In this document: positions 25,601 through 36,782 of the stretch, piece after piece
Position numbering within the stretch: position 1 is the first letter of the stretch
Layout of the letters: each line of letters begins with the position of its first letter
Assembly: GCA_017979445.1 (NCBI GenBank)
Contig: CM030711.1
Location: forward strand, 39,238,757 to 39,302,756
Source of the DNA: Akebia trifoliata
Lineage: Eukaryota > Streptophyta > Magnoliopsida > Ranunculales > Lardizabalaceae
DNA length: 64,000 nt
Reading direction: 5' to 3'
The notes under the pieces: generated by a model
What the model was told of the DNA's origin: nothing
The model's database searches: none
What the model saw: only the letters and a program-made list of their open reading frames with translations
Made by a program: the position numbers and the translations under genes

Positions 25601-28600
25601 ATCTACAACAAGTAACCATGGGTCCACAACATATTCAAAGATTATATTGATCAAATTGTAAAAATTAACACAGTCATGAGTCCAATTTAGGATTTATCAA
25701 CCTGTCAAATTCATAAAAATCAATGTCATCGTCATTGTTAATCGGTAAAATGGTCACCATCATCTTCATCAAGGACTTGTTCTCTTACTTTTTTTTTTTT
25801 TTAATATTGTGGATAAGTGTAGAAAATTTTATTTGAAATGTGGTTGAGATGACCAACAAAAGGGATACAAGCAGAAAGATTAAAAAAAAAAAAACTACCC
25901 GAAAGCAATTCTAGAAACACAATCCCATCTACCAACAAAATCCTCAAAGAAAACATCTCTAAAAGTCGCACACAAAATAAAAACACTACTAAAAGTCACA
26001 TAGTTTGTAGCAGCCGCATATTGGTGAAAAAATCGTGATTAAATCAGTGAAGGAAAAAAAATCATGATTTAATCTTGATTTTTCAATAAATCGGAGAATT
26101 TGGTAACTATGTATATAAGGAACCAAAAATATTAGAAGATATCTCATTTTTATTTTTGGATCAGTAAAAGATATTTCAACTTAATTCCTTGATGGAGTAA
26201 AACCTTTCAAACCCACCAACATAGTATCCAATGAAACTAAGTCTTGTAAATCCACCACCTTAAAATTTTCATCGAAACTACTCCCTAATAACATGTATTC
26301 CTTCCCTTTCCAATACACAACCAAGAAGACCATAGCTAACCAACTCTGAAGTATGAATCCACCATTTTCAAACCATTACGGTTCAGTGCCCTGTGTTTCT
26401 TCATTGGCTCCATACCTTGGGCTGTATCATGGACGAATGGGATTCATATGGCCGACCACAACAGTTAGGAAAATGTATAAGAAGCAGCAGCAAAAGAATA
26501 AGCATGAATTTGTTGCATGTTGATCTGTAACCTTGGCTTGAATTGGTTGGTCAAAGGGAACATCATAGTATGTTAAAGTAGGTTAGCGAGAATTTGCTAA
26601 GAAAGTAGCCTATATTTCAATGGTTTTGGAAGTAAAAAATGCAAGAAAATTGTTTAGCATGTATTATATGAGAAAATAGGTCATGCAAACAAGTTCCTAG
26701 AAATTTTGGTGTGGGATTCACTTGTCTCACGGGAAGCTAGTTGTCATTGTAAACGGTTTATGAATCATTATCAACAGATATATGAGTACTAAATTTGACA
26801 GTTATTAGAATTTTATTGTCTTGAATACTTGAGTTTTAATTTATGTCGTCTAGATACTAGCACGTGCTGGTCTCAGACACTGCCACAGTGTCAGAAAGAC
26901 CCTCAGAAGTCTAATACGCCATGCCCTTACATTTTATCCATATTATGGAAGACAAGATTGTAGGTGAGTTGATTTACACTCAAATCATAGATAAGTAATA
27001 GCTGAAAACAAAACATTTGAATAAATTAACATTTCTTTGAAAAAAAGTTTGTTGATGCGGTGCCAGTGATGAGTACAGCATGGTATCCAGCACTAAAGTT
27101 TTTCCCTAAATAATGTCTTTGTTGCATGGGTTTTTCTTTTACAGATTTGTAATCTTCTTTTTAAAATTGATGGCATACCCATGTCCAAGGTATTAAATTT
27201 CGATGTCCATTTCGGTCCATCCTGGAAATGGAATTATTTCTTGGAAATTTTCGATCAGTGTGGAAATCAGTACAATTTTCAAGGAAATGATGGAAATGTT
27301 GCTGAAGTTCTCATGAAATTGTAGAAAATGAGAAAACTAACATGAAAACACTCTCATAACTCATCAAACAACAACAAACACTCTTATATAATTGTGGAAA
27401 TGAAGATCATTGACGTTTTGCTACACGTTCATGTAAGTATCTTATAGTTTGAAACCTAGAACAACTATATGTTTCATGGAAATGAAAATAAAGATGTCAC
27501 AATAAATGTAAAATACTTTAGCATGTAAATCACTTTCTTAAATGAACAAATTATTATGTACTTCATTCTCACATTATCATAAAGTATAAAAAAAATGCAT
27601 TCTCACATTATCATATGTATTTTATTTATCATTTAAATATGTATTAATAAGTTTCTCATATAATTAAGCAATTAGAACATGAATGATTTATATGTGCCTA
27701 CTTACACATGAATATTGTGGTCAAAATTTACTATTCATCGCAATATTTCCCCTGAAATATTGCACTTTCATACTTAAAATTCGATTATTTCGGTTGAAAT
27801 TCACTATCCACCGAAATATTTCATGAAATGAATAGTTATTTCCTTTGAAATCTATACATAAAGAAACTGTCAGTTAAATTTCTTGTTGGACCTTGTGGAA
27901 ATGGAAATATTTTGCGGAAATATGTCGAAATTTAATACTTTGCCCATGTCTTACACCTTGTTTTTTAAATGTACAAATTGTTTCTTCTTCATTCTATCAT
28001 TTTTCCAGATTTAATTTACTTCAAGTAACCATTGTGGTCAAGTAGAACCCTCCTATTACTCTTTGGTTTTATAGATAAGACCCTTTATTCATGATCACAC
28101 TCACATGAGTTTTCGTTCAACAGGTACTCATAAACAAATCTCAATCTGATATGGAACAATTTGTATGGTCCAATCATAAACCTTGGATCCCTAGGCCACT
28201 TCTAAGTGTGCATGTAAGGATGGGAGACAAAGCATGTGAAATGAAGGTAGTTGAATTTGAAGAGTACATGCGTCTTGCTGACCGCATTGCAAAACGCTTC
28301 CCAAACCTTAACAAAATATGGCTTTCCACAGAAATGCAGGTTTGTTGTTCTTAAAATGTTTTATTTCCATTCTTTATGCCGAGATAATTTATTTAAATTA
28401 AGCCCATGAATCCTTACAATATCAACCGCATAAATCATGGTCAGGAAGTTATTGATAAATCGAGATTATATCCCAATTGGAACTTTTATTACACGAATGT
28501 GACACGACAAGTAGGAAACATAACAATGGCGTCTTATGAGGAGAGTCTTGGAAGAGAAATCAGCACAAATTATCCACTTGTTAATTTCTTGATGGCGTCT

Positions 28601-28723
28601 GATGCTGATTTTTTCATTGGAGCTTTGGGTTCAACATGGTGTTTTCTCATAGACGGCATGAGAAATACTGGAGGAAAAGTAATGGCAGGATATCTAAGTG
28701 TCAACAGGGATCGGTTTTGGTAA
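16628..28723 (+). CDS. Putative fucosyltransferase, FUT8/NodZ-like (GT23-type) membrane protein
   Basis: Eight exons: 16628-16859, 17491-17891, 19922-20171, 20421-20586, 20665-20767, 23757-23885, 28124-28339, 28445-28723. All introns are GT-AG and the phases agree, giving 1776 bases and 591 residues. Residues about 28-50 form one hydrophobic segment after a short basic tail, as in Golgi type II glycosyltransferases; about 160 low-complexity stem residues follow. GFGIGAQF at 256-263 corresponds to the glycine-rich motif of FUT8. HVRMGDKACEM at 457-467 matches the HxRxxDK GDP-fucose-binding motif of FUT8 and NodZ; the second arginine of FUT8 is replaced by Met460. GALGSTWCFLID near 558-569 is the conserved C-terminal block. 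Plant relatives are annotated as O-fucosyltransferase family or alpha-1,6-fucosyltransferase-like proteins; the acceptor is unknown. Introns 2, 5 and 6 are long and full of transposon remnants, but every exon is intact. Confidence 0.9.
18073..18200 (+). mobile_element. SINE remnant in intron 2 of the fucosyltransferase gene
   Basis: A tRNA-like head GTTGCCTAGTTGGTAAGGC (box A) is followed by AGTTTCAAACC (box B-like) and by GTTGAACCCACCTTAGCCAC. The block order matches the SINE at 4570-4670. It lies in the sense orientation of the host gene. Confidence 0.5.
18828..18985 (-). pseudogene. L1-type LINE, C-terminal RNase H-like remnant
   Basis: The minus strand reads HNCVVDALAKHASQSR, then IFGSGSNFPSVVRKAF, and a stop (TAG at 18830-18828). 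This resembles the final helix of the RNase H-like domain at the end of plant L1-type LINE polyproteins (the ADxLAKxA pattern). A TGA interrupts the frame just upstream. It is a dead fragment in intron 2 of the fucosyltransferase gene, antisense to it. Confidence 0.55.
19310..19640 (-). pseudogene. RTE-type LINE, 3' end of ORF and tail
   Basis: The minus strand encodes IGRKLRESRLRWFG, then RPVAASFRR, RKTQKSVD and DLALNLVERRHRICLVGP. This is the C-terminal pattern of plant RTE-type LINE reverse transcriptases (LRESRLRWFGHVxRRP...RAEWRxRI). It is followed by a TTG-rich tail typical of these elements. The segment is diverged and 5'-truncated, and lies antisense inside intron 2 of the fucosyltransferase gene. 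Confidence 0.7.
21251..21438. repeat. Tandem duplication, two 94-bp copies, in intron 5
   Basis: The block beginning TTTCTCGTGCCTTTATCTGT is repeated from 21345 with only a few differences, through ACTAATATTGACGAC. The near identity points to a recent local duplication. It lies in intron 5 of the fucosyltransferase gene and has no coding role. Confidence 0.9.
22088..22200 (-). mobile_element. Possible LINE 3'-UTR tail
   Basis: Read on the minus strand, TTTGGTGATTAATGTGATCATTCAATTATC is followed by a poly-A run, a style seen at the 3' ends of plant L1-type LINEs. No coding part remains. It lies in intron 5 of the fucosyltransferase gene. The assignment is tentative. Confidence 0.3.
22560..22730 (+). 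pseudogene. Ty1-Copia polyprotein fragment (pre-integrase region)
   Basis: The plus strand reads MGNFSTSKIIGYGMIKLYL, then DVLHVPEIELNLV and ADLLIRH. This matches the segment between protease and integrase of Copia polyproteins (pattern VLHVPxxxxNLxSxxxL). Flanking parts are lost, and no LTRs are visible. It sits in sense orientation in intron 5 of the fucosyltransferase gene. Confidence 0.7.
23065..23431. mobile_element. hAT-like MITE with 8-bp target duplication
   Basis: The ends are TAGGGCTGTCAATGGAT and its inverted form ATCCATTGACAACCCTA. The direct repeat CTATTAAT flanks both sides (23057-23064 and 23432-23439). The 8-bp duplication and the TAGGG-type end are characteristic of hAT elements. 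The interior is rich in GATCCGAT / CCGATCCG motifs and carries no gene. Length is 367 bp. It lies in intron 5 of the fucosyltransferase gene. Confidence 0.8.
25790..26000 (-). mobile_element. Probable truncated LINE 3' end in intron 6
   Basis: On the minus strand the sequence ends in TTTTCTACACTTATCCACAA-TATT followed by a poly-A run (the T run at about 25789-25802 on the plus strand). A short hydrophobic frame precedes it. A poly-A tail plus 5' truncation suggests a retroposed LINE end, but no diagnostic protein motif is visible. Confidence 0.3.
26160..26390 (-). pseudogene. Unidentified coding remnant in intron 6
   Basis: The minus strand has one frame reading WLAMVFLVVYWKGKEYMLLG, then SSFDENFKVVDLQDLV and LVGLKGFTPSRN, before a stop. 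The codon use and amino-acid mix look protein-like rather than random. An in-frame TAA precedes WFENGGF upstream. I do not recognise the family. It lies antisense inside intron 6 of the fucosyltransferase gene. Confidence 0.3.
27186..27942. mobile_element. hAT-like non-autonomous element with perfect 8-bp duplication
   Basis: The ends are CAAGGTATTAAATTTCGA (left) and TCGAAATTTAATACTTTG (right). The direct repeat CCCATGTC is exact at 27178-27185 and 27943-27950. The 757-bp interior has recurring GGAAAT / ATTTCC motifs and no protein. The clean duplication suggests a fairly recent insertion into intron 6 of the fucosyltransferase gene. A diverged relative lies at about 39580-40285. Confidence 0.85.
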
Positions 28724-29000
28724 AAGGTGGCGTTCAAAGTTGGGAACCAACAGGTATATAAATAAGAATGTAACATTCATCCATTTTATTATTGTATATA
28801 TGTATTTATTTTCATCATATGTATGGGTTTTTTTGTAGAAATATAGAAATCTGAATCTTAAGCTTCTAAAACCACTTGAAATTATGATTTTTGTACTTTT
28901 TTTTTTTTCTTATTCCTTTGTATGTTTGAAAATAGAATTCTATAATGAAATTAATCTCACCCATTATCAAAATGGCCCTTGTGCTACTTCATGGGACAAA
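28724..29000 (+). other. Probable 3' untranslated region of the fucosyltransferase gene
   Basis: After the TAA at 28721-28723 the sequence is AT-rich, with several near-polyadenylation motifs (ATAAATAAG near 28756, AATAGAATTC and TAATGAAAT near 28933-28952). The exact end of the transcript cannot be placed. Confidence 0.35.
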
Positions 29001-32000
29001 AACCAAATTATAGGTAGCTTTTGAGATGTTTATACACAAAAGCTGGTCAATGAAAATTTTATTTTAAAGGAATGAACAGTGAGCTCATCACTTTTAGCTA
29101 TGATCATAGGGCTCCAATATATTATTAGATAGATGGGTGTGCATTAGCTCACCTTGTTAGTTGCTTCAACTTGTTTATTTTATTATTTAAATTATTTGGT
29201 AGGAAACCCATTACATATCTGATTCTATTTATATGGTTTTAAGTTCTTTAAAAACTTGTGGTCACACATGAGATCAGTTCCCACTTGTTATTGAAGATTG
29301 AAACTTATGTTTTCTAATCTTTTTATGAGATCATGATTTTAGTGCTTGCACTATAACCTCCATAGTTTTGTTTGTGTATTACAATCATTAAGCAAAGATA
29401 ACAGTATTCAAAGTCCTTGAAAATAATCATCTAGTAATCAAAACCCATGAAAGTAGTCGATGAAGCCCATTGAAATTAGTCAAGCTTTTCAATGGGTAAT
29501 CCAAGATCAACTCTACATTCCTCATGCTTAGGGTATATAATATCATTCAGTAAGGATTCAAAACTGTTCCCAAACTTGAGGGAATGGATCACCACCCTTT
29601 ATTATAATAATAGTCTTGAACAAACAAGGATTGGTGAATCTTTTCTGATGTCTCTGTTGAGGTTGGTGTTTTTGGTAGTTCCACTAGAAAAAGATTTCAA
29701 ATATCTTTGTTTTAGTCACCATTTGTTTCTTGTTTTATTTAAATTCTTTAGTTGAAAGGTTGTGTCCCTTTCTATAATAAAGCATCCACTAAATAACTGG
29801 TGGCCATTGCCTTTTCCTTATTAGCTTTAAAAAACCCATATACTACATTTCAAAATGTTCCCCACTAAAAGGGTGTGGTCTTTAATGGTTCTTATCTGTG
29901 GTGGAAACCCTTTTTTCTAGCCCTAAGAACAGTTCCAGCTTAAGAAGATTAAATTTTCGAACTTATGATACCGTCTATAACATCATATGGGCCTCCAGCA
30001 TTGATTTATAGGGGCCCAGTTCTTCATCCATCCAATCTATCAGGTCCAAGTAAGTTCAACTCCGTGTCGACTTTCATTTCAATATCTCGATGGGCCACGG
30101 AAGCCTGACGTCAACATGCATGCGAGCGTTAGATGTTGATGGAAGTAGGGTTTAAAATGTTTTCTTGACGTAATGCCTCAATCACCAGATAAACCGAGAC
30201 ATTTCGAAACAATCCAAAACAATCAATGTTTCTGCTCAATCTTTCATCCGAGATGTTCAAAAACAAATCCTCAACCATTGAATGTTTTGGGTGTTGGGAA
30301 AGTGAACTCAAAACTGATTTTGTTGGTAATAAAATAAACAAAGACCAATGAACCCTGATCAAATGAACTTGGCTAAGGGGTGTGCAAACGTTTCTTGAAG
30401 ATAATTAAAGCCTCTAGTTTGTGCAAGGGAATACAATAATACTATCTACGGGATTGAACCTAGCCTAGACTCCGTCCTATTCCTCTACAAGTTTGCATTA
30501 TTTGGATGGCTAAAATTAGGATGGAGAGAATAAATTCTCACAAAAGAGTGGAGAGAAAATGAGAAATGCCAAAATCAATGAGGTTAGGGGGTTTATATAG
30601 TGATGGAGATGTTTATGGGGTAATGAATCACCATTAATCAATACATGCTCTACAAATTCTTTCAACTTAGGTGTATTGTATATGTATTTATTGAATACAT
30701 GTTGCAAAATGTCTTCCAATATCAAGTTCATCTCTTTGAGCCAAATTCATTCTTCTAGGATTTTATTAAACAGGAATGAACATTGGTCTATGAACAAATA
30801 TAAATCCATGACTCTTGACCCATGCACTTCGGTGTACTAAATTGGGTCAAGAACAATGAAGCTCTTTGGTTTATTGCCTCAAACCATACATCCCTTTGGT
30901 AATAGTGTAAAAGATCAATTTAATGTTTTAAAAAACTTATACGAATTTGATTTATTTAAATCATAAACCAACATTGGGTCAAAGTGTCGTCCGAAATTGG
31001 AATGTCTCAAATGATCCAAAACTTTAAACCATAGACGGTAGCAACCAAGATGATTTTGACTAAGACATTCCGAGCCAATCTGAGCCAATCCTGAACATTA
31101 AATCCCTCGGGTCAAGAACCATTCTGATACAATCCCGAAACCTTGAACGTTTCATTCTGGTGTCGGCCAAAATTTGAATATATTAGATGATTCAAAACTT
31201 TAAAACATGGATGGTAGGAACCTCATGACTGGTTGACTCATTTGAGGAGCGTGAATGCTCTAGCTAGTTGACAACATTGCTTCTCCCGACAAGGATTGGG
31301 TAGGATAAACAATGGTTTTCATGATGCAACGAAAGACTTAATCGACTCAAATCAGACAATCAAAAGTTTTCAAATTAAGAATAAGCATGCACGCTTAGGG
31401 GACAGGGTGAGGGTGGGATTTTAAGGGTCCTTTTCTGTGTTTGGAGAGGAAAATGACCTTTTTCGACAGTGTTAAATCACAGCCATATAAGAAAACATGC
31501 CCATGAGGCTAATGTTGATATGCTCTATAGAGTATTGAGAGTAACATCAAAACTGTACCCATGAAGTACAGTTAGTCATCTGAAATCATTGAATGTTTTG
31601 TTTTCTTATGTGGGAGGTGTAGGTAGGGGGGGAAGAGTTGAAAAGTTTTGGTGCCTCTTGAGGTCACAGAGATGATGCACTAGTGCAGAGCTTTTTATGA
31701 AAAGGACTTGAAGATATGTAACTTGCACCTTGGCATGTGTGGCATATGGTTTGTGTATGTCAGTAGGCTCCTTAAAAAACAAGAAGAAAAAAGAAAAAAA
31801 GAAAAGAGAGGAAAATGCCGACTTAGCTAAACCACATATGCTTGCCTGCCAAAAAAAAGTTCCTAGGCTTGGATTACATTGAAGTTCCTTGTTTTTTTTA
31901 AGAATTCTTAATTTTACTAATTAATATAGATATTGTAGAAGTTTCAAATCTAAATAAAAGTTAACTTTGTTGTACAAATAAAAGTATTTGATGATTCATT

Positions 32001-32806
32001 TCATTGTGAAGATCTCAAAGACAGCTTTCGAACTATTTTATTTTCACACCAAACCAATTTATGAACTAATAGGTGAGGGGAATAAAATATCACTCCATCT
32101 AGATCAGACATGTGGTATCAATCTGTATGAATCTCGATGCTAGGATTGATTCAATGCAGATCTCAAGGATTGATTCAGTGCAATTTTATGGGTGGCAGTT
32201 TTGTTGGGTTGTAATGAGTATATTTGGTGCTCTTACTAATAATTGTGTGGAGGCTTTTTTAGGCTTCCACTCCTTGAGATCTTTGATAAAGTTGCTAGTT
32301 GACTTTAGGCCTGTTCCAACGGTTGAGAAGTCTTCAACATAAGCTGGACATTTTAAGTGGCTTTTATGAAGATTGGGACCTTCGATGACGATGAGAAGGT
32401 GAGAAGGATGAAGCTCAAGTGTGATGCTTACCAATGATTCTCCGACAACCAAGTTAGTAATAGTAAGAAAGTAAATGAGTAAAGATGAAGAATATGATGA
32501 ACAATGAAGTTGCAAAAGGTGAGAATGTTATATTGGTGTCTTTCAAATGAAAAATTCAAGCTTTGAACCCTCTTAATCTTTCAGAGAGGTTTTTATAACC
32601 AAAATTTCCCACATGATAAGTCCGGGTCATGTTCTAGTTGCTTGTTGAGTTGGATGGAGCATGTTAACTCAGTCATTGGGAATTGTGTTCATACCTCATT
32701 AATGTTTACACTTAAATTGAATTAGTAGCATCTTAATGTATTTAATGTGCGGTTGGTAAGATATTATTGTTCAAGAATAGGTTAGTCAGAGAATGTCTTA
32801 TTTGAA
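29001..32806. other. Intergenic stretch without supported gene
   Basis: Open frames here are short and without domain character. Two diverged blocks containing GATCCAAAACTTTAAACC recur about 180 bp apart (about 30985-31045 and 31170-31230). The motif family around ACATTCCGAGCCAATC suggests old transposon sequence. Nothing else can be supported. Confidence 0.45.
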
Positions 32807-33010
32807 CCTCTTTTGATAAGTACTGTGGGGATATAGTATTCAATGCGCATATCTTTAATAAAAACAAAATTCATATTGGATTCTATTAGATCGAGCCTCC
32901 TTTGATAAGTACTGTGGGATATCGTATTTAATGTGCATATCTTTAATAAAAGCAAAGATCACATCAATTTTAGTGTTTTGTCATATTATATTGGATTCTA
33001 TTAGATCAAG
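32807..33010. repeat. Tandem duplication abutting the CACTA element
   Basis: The block CCTCTTTTGATAAGTACTGT...CATATCTTTAATAAAA is repeated from 32896 with modest divergence (period about 89 bp). The second copy carries an extra insertion before the shared ending TATTGGATTCTATTAGATC. The last three bases (AAG) form the left target duplication of the CACTA element. Confidence 0.75.
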
Positions 33011-34431
33011 CACTACGTGAAAATACCATAAATTCGACGGCCCAAATCCGTCGAATTATGTAACAATTCGTCAGCCTTGACCGTCGAATTGGTCTGTCGA
33101 ATTTGAGTTTGTCGAAAAAAAATTCGACGGTTTAAAACCATAGAAATTTTCAGTAATTCGACGGCTTAAGACCGTCGAATAACATATTTTCGACGTCTCA
33201 TAGCCGTCGAATCACTGCAGTAAATTAGGGATATAGCGACGGTCTCTATTGCCTTTAGCGACGGTCTATGACCGTCGCTATAAGTAATTTTTTTTTTTTA
33301 AAAAAATTAGAGCTTTAGCTGCGGTCACGGCCGTGGCTATAATAACTTTTGAAAAACAAAAAAAAGAATTTTACACCTGGCCCCCTCACATGTTACTGAA
33401 TATTGGAGATACCCCTATATTTTAAAATTAATGACTTTGACCCCAACTAGCAACATGAAAAGACCCAAATGCCCCTCGTCTTCAACTAGAATATCCGAAG
33501 AACACACCCATTAACCAAACTTCTCCCATCGACGGCAACGAAAAACACAATCTGCATGTAAAAGTTGAACAATTTAAGTGAAAATCAATTTGAAAATAAT
33601 TTAAAAAATACACCCAAAATGCAATCAATCGAACAATCCCACATTCATTCTGAAACCCCAAGAAAAAAAATGGAAGAATTTCATTCATCAACCGAATTTT
33701 GAGTTATATTCAGAAAATCAACAATACTAAGATATGAAATTCTATCAAATATAACAAATGGGAATCTAAAAATCGACTTTATTTTTTTTCCTTCATAGCC
33801 AAGAAAAATGAGCTCTAATAGTTTTCAGTTGAATCTTTCCACTTCGTATCACATGTCATGCCTACTCAAGGACCAGACAAGCTATCTACCAGCATCATTT
33901 CAACTTCTACACACCACTGACGCCTAAAATCACGTTAATGCCTAAGTTCAAAACTTCTATAGAACCGAACCCTTAATGACTCGCTGCTTTTTAGAAGTTA
34001 GGATATAAGTTCATGGTTTTTGTTTATGGATAGATTAATGACTTATTTAATGAAATTTCAAGTTCATTATTTATTTATTTTTGGTTAAAAATATGCTACT
34101 TCCAAGGAGGTTTTTAGGATATTGGCAATCCATAGAACAAAACCAAACCAAACAGAACTTAGTCCAGTTCTACGGGAAATTTGGTTTAGTTCTGGTTATG
34201 GTTCTGGTTCTTATTTAGTAGATAAGATATGTTGGTTCAGTTTCAATTTGGCCCCAAACCGAACCAAGTTGCACACCTAAGAAAAAGAGGGCTGAGGTGA
34301 CCACCCGAAAGAGTACAAAAAGCGACCAAAAGAGAAAATAAAGAGGATGCCATAACATAACAAGAGCGAATGAAATATAAACAGTTGGTGAAGGTTGGTT
34401 GTGTTACTTACGATACAAGTAGAATGAGTAC

Positions 34432-34868
34432 CGGTTACCCCATTTGGAATGGAGTTCAAGAATCAGGATCTGTTCTTCAAGAGTAAGGTTGCCGCGCTTT
34501 ACGTCAGGTTTTAGATAATTCAGCCATCTCAATCTACAACTCTTTCCAGTTCTCTTCAATCCTGTAAAGATAATTCCAAAGAATAAAGGGTTGTGAGATA
34601 ATCATCCACTTATTTAAAGTTTCATACCATCTTGAGATGTGTCGATCGTTTTGATATAGACCAAGACCAAACTCATGAAATTTTAATTTAAATGCCTATA
34701 AAATGTTTTAGATTGTCTTAGAAAAAAGATATAGTTTTACCTGAACATTTGGGTAACATATCCCAGCGACCTACACCATGAGAAGCAATGTAATGTGTGA
34801 GAAGAGCATCTTCATCAAGAGTCCATGGTCCTTGCCTTAGCTTAATATCTTCTTCAACATGATTACAT
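34432..34868 (-). pseudogene. R2R3-MYB transcription factor fragment (subgroup 20-like), captured
   Basis: Exon 1 (34868-34741) encodes GPWTLDEDALLTHYIASHG and GRWDMLPKCS, the R2 repeat. Exon 2 (34561-34432) encodes [19 protein letters not shown] and [20 protein letters not shown], the end of R2 and start of R3. Splice sites are GT-AG in the usual MYB phase. The sequence resembles the MYB78/MYB108/MYB112 group (subgroup 20). It is broken: the start ATG at 34868-34866 is followed by one extra base, which puts it out of frame with the MYB sequence, and upstream the correct frame meets a stop. The third exon, which would hold the rest of R3 and the C-terminus, is not found to the left within the element. 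The fragment lies wholly inside the CACTA transposon. Confidence 0.8.
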
Positions 34869-35806
34869 CTTCTTAGTATCAATAGACATGGTTACTCATA
34901 TATATATATAGAGACACACACACACCTACATATATATGTATTAAACTAGAGAAGAAAGATAATGAAAAAGTTTAGTATTTTTTATCAGTGTTGGAAGTTA
35001 AAAGTAGTGAAGCTGAAGCTATAGCCCAAGATTTATAGACTCCCAACACTCTTAAAGCCTTGGCACCCTTTCAAAACAAGTAGTTGAAAAAGTAAACTCA
35101 GCTGGAGTTTCCTTCCAACTATTTTCCACATGTTTTCGTTTCTACAAACAAAAGAACAAAAAATTAAAAAATAAATAAAAAATGATAGAATTTTCAGAGA
35201 TGAGTTTGTCTCTCTGTCTAAGTCTCTATATCCAACTTCATTAGTGGTATATTATACATATAAAATGTGGGTAGCTATCAACCCATGATTTGATATAGGT
35301 CCTACTCCTACATAGATCACAAGCACACAATTAATTTTATTTATTTTTAACTACTTTTTGATAAGAAACTATGCCTAACACTTAATTACTTCTTGAAATA
35401 AGAATGCAATATTAATCTTATTTCTGTAGAGTGCTCTTGTAATCATTTCAATTAGATCATTTCAATTATTTCTGTAGGGTGGAGATGACTGGTTTTGAAA
35501 ACGGGAGTTTTAGATACGTTGAAGAAGAGGGCATTGTGGTCATTTTTAGTTAGTCTACTAGAGAAAATCAGCCAAAGGGGGCATGCCATCAATTTCAAAA
35601 CATAGGAGAGTTCCTCATTAGTATTTGGTGAGACATTAGCATTATTCAAGTCATTTCACACTTAGTATTTGGTAAACATTCTTAACTATATAAATTTTAT
35701 TAATCACTACTCTCTAAGAACAAACAGTTACCAAATTACATGGGTTTAAATTCCTAAATTAAAATGTTTGAGATCCAATTTACATACGTTTAGAATGTTT
35801 TTAACT

Positions 35807-35930
35807 AAAAGCAGTAACAAACTCTTCTTCCAATGCCGTGAGTCTCAAGTCCAATGCTCGCAGCAATTCATTTCTGTTAAGTAAGAAATACTCTGGTTTG
35901 CAAGATTCCATTCCACTATTCAGCTCTATC
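35807..35930 (-). pseudogene. Exon-like frame of unknown origin inside the CACTA element
   Basis: A minus-strand frame reads MESCKPEYFLLNRNELLRAL and then DLRLTALEEEFVTAFS before TAA. A pyrimidine-rich stretch ending in ACAG lies within it (35871-35884), so the true exon may begin at the AAATGAATTGC that follows. The leucine- and glutamate-rich helix looks protein-derived, but I do not recognise the family. Its position between the MDHAR and MYB fragments makes a third captured exon possible. Confidence 0.3.
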
Positions 35931-36420
35931 TAGAGCTACAATATGTTAAGATCTCCTATCGTGAAAATTTTCAAACCAATTACACAAATAATTGAAATGT
36001 TCGAAACAATCCAAGATCTAATTTTGTTTCATCTCAACCAAAATTGAAATGTTCCACCAAAACATTCTGGAACGGAATGAAAGGATTTATATTAGTGAAG
36101 AGCTTGTTAGCTATCTATTTTGACTTTTGAGACAAAATAAGAGGATAAATTCCGCATAGCTTTAGAAACAAACAAATATAAAATCTTCATAGAATGAGTG
36201 TATAACAGATGTGAGGATAATTATTCAATTTGAAGGTTCAGACAGAGGCTACAAATGCTTTTAACAGCTTGGATTTGGAGGTAAATAGAACAAGTGAGAG
36301 GGGATTACTATGAATAAGGAGAACATTAAAAATTGAACAGTGAAATTTAAGGTCTTAAGCAAGAAATTCCTATATTATAAATTAAAAGTTAAAACTAGAG
36401 GAAATGGAAGTTCAAACTAC

Positions 36421-36782
<362 letters not shown>

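Noticed and set aside
26850..26965. Possible extra fucosyltransferase exon
   Set aside because: Exon 6 (ending EWPK) joins exon 7 (starting VLINK) in phase without it, and translation of the segment gives no family-like sequence.
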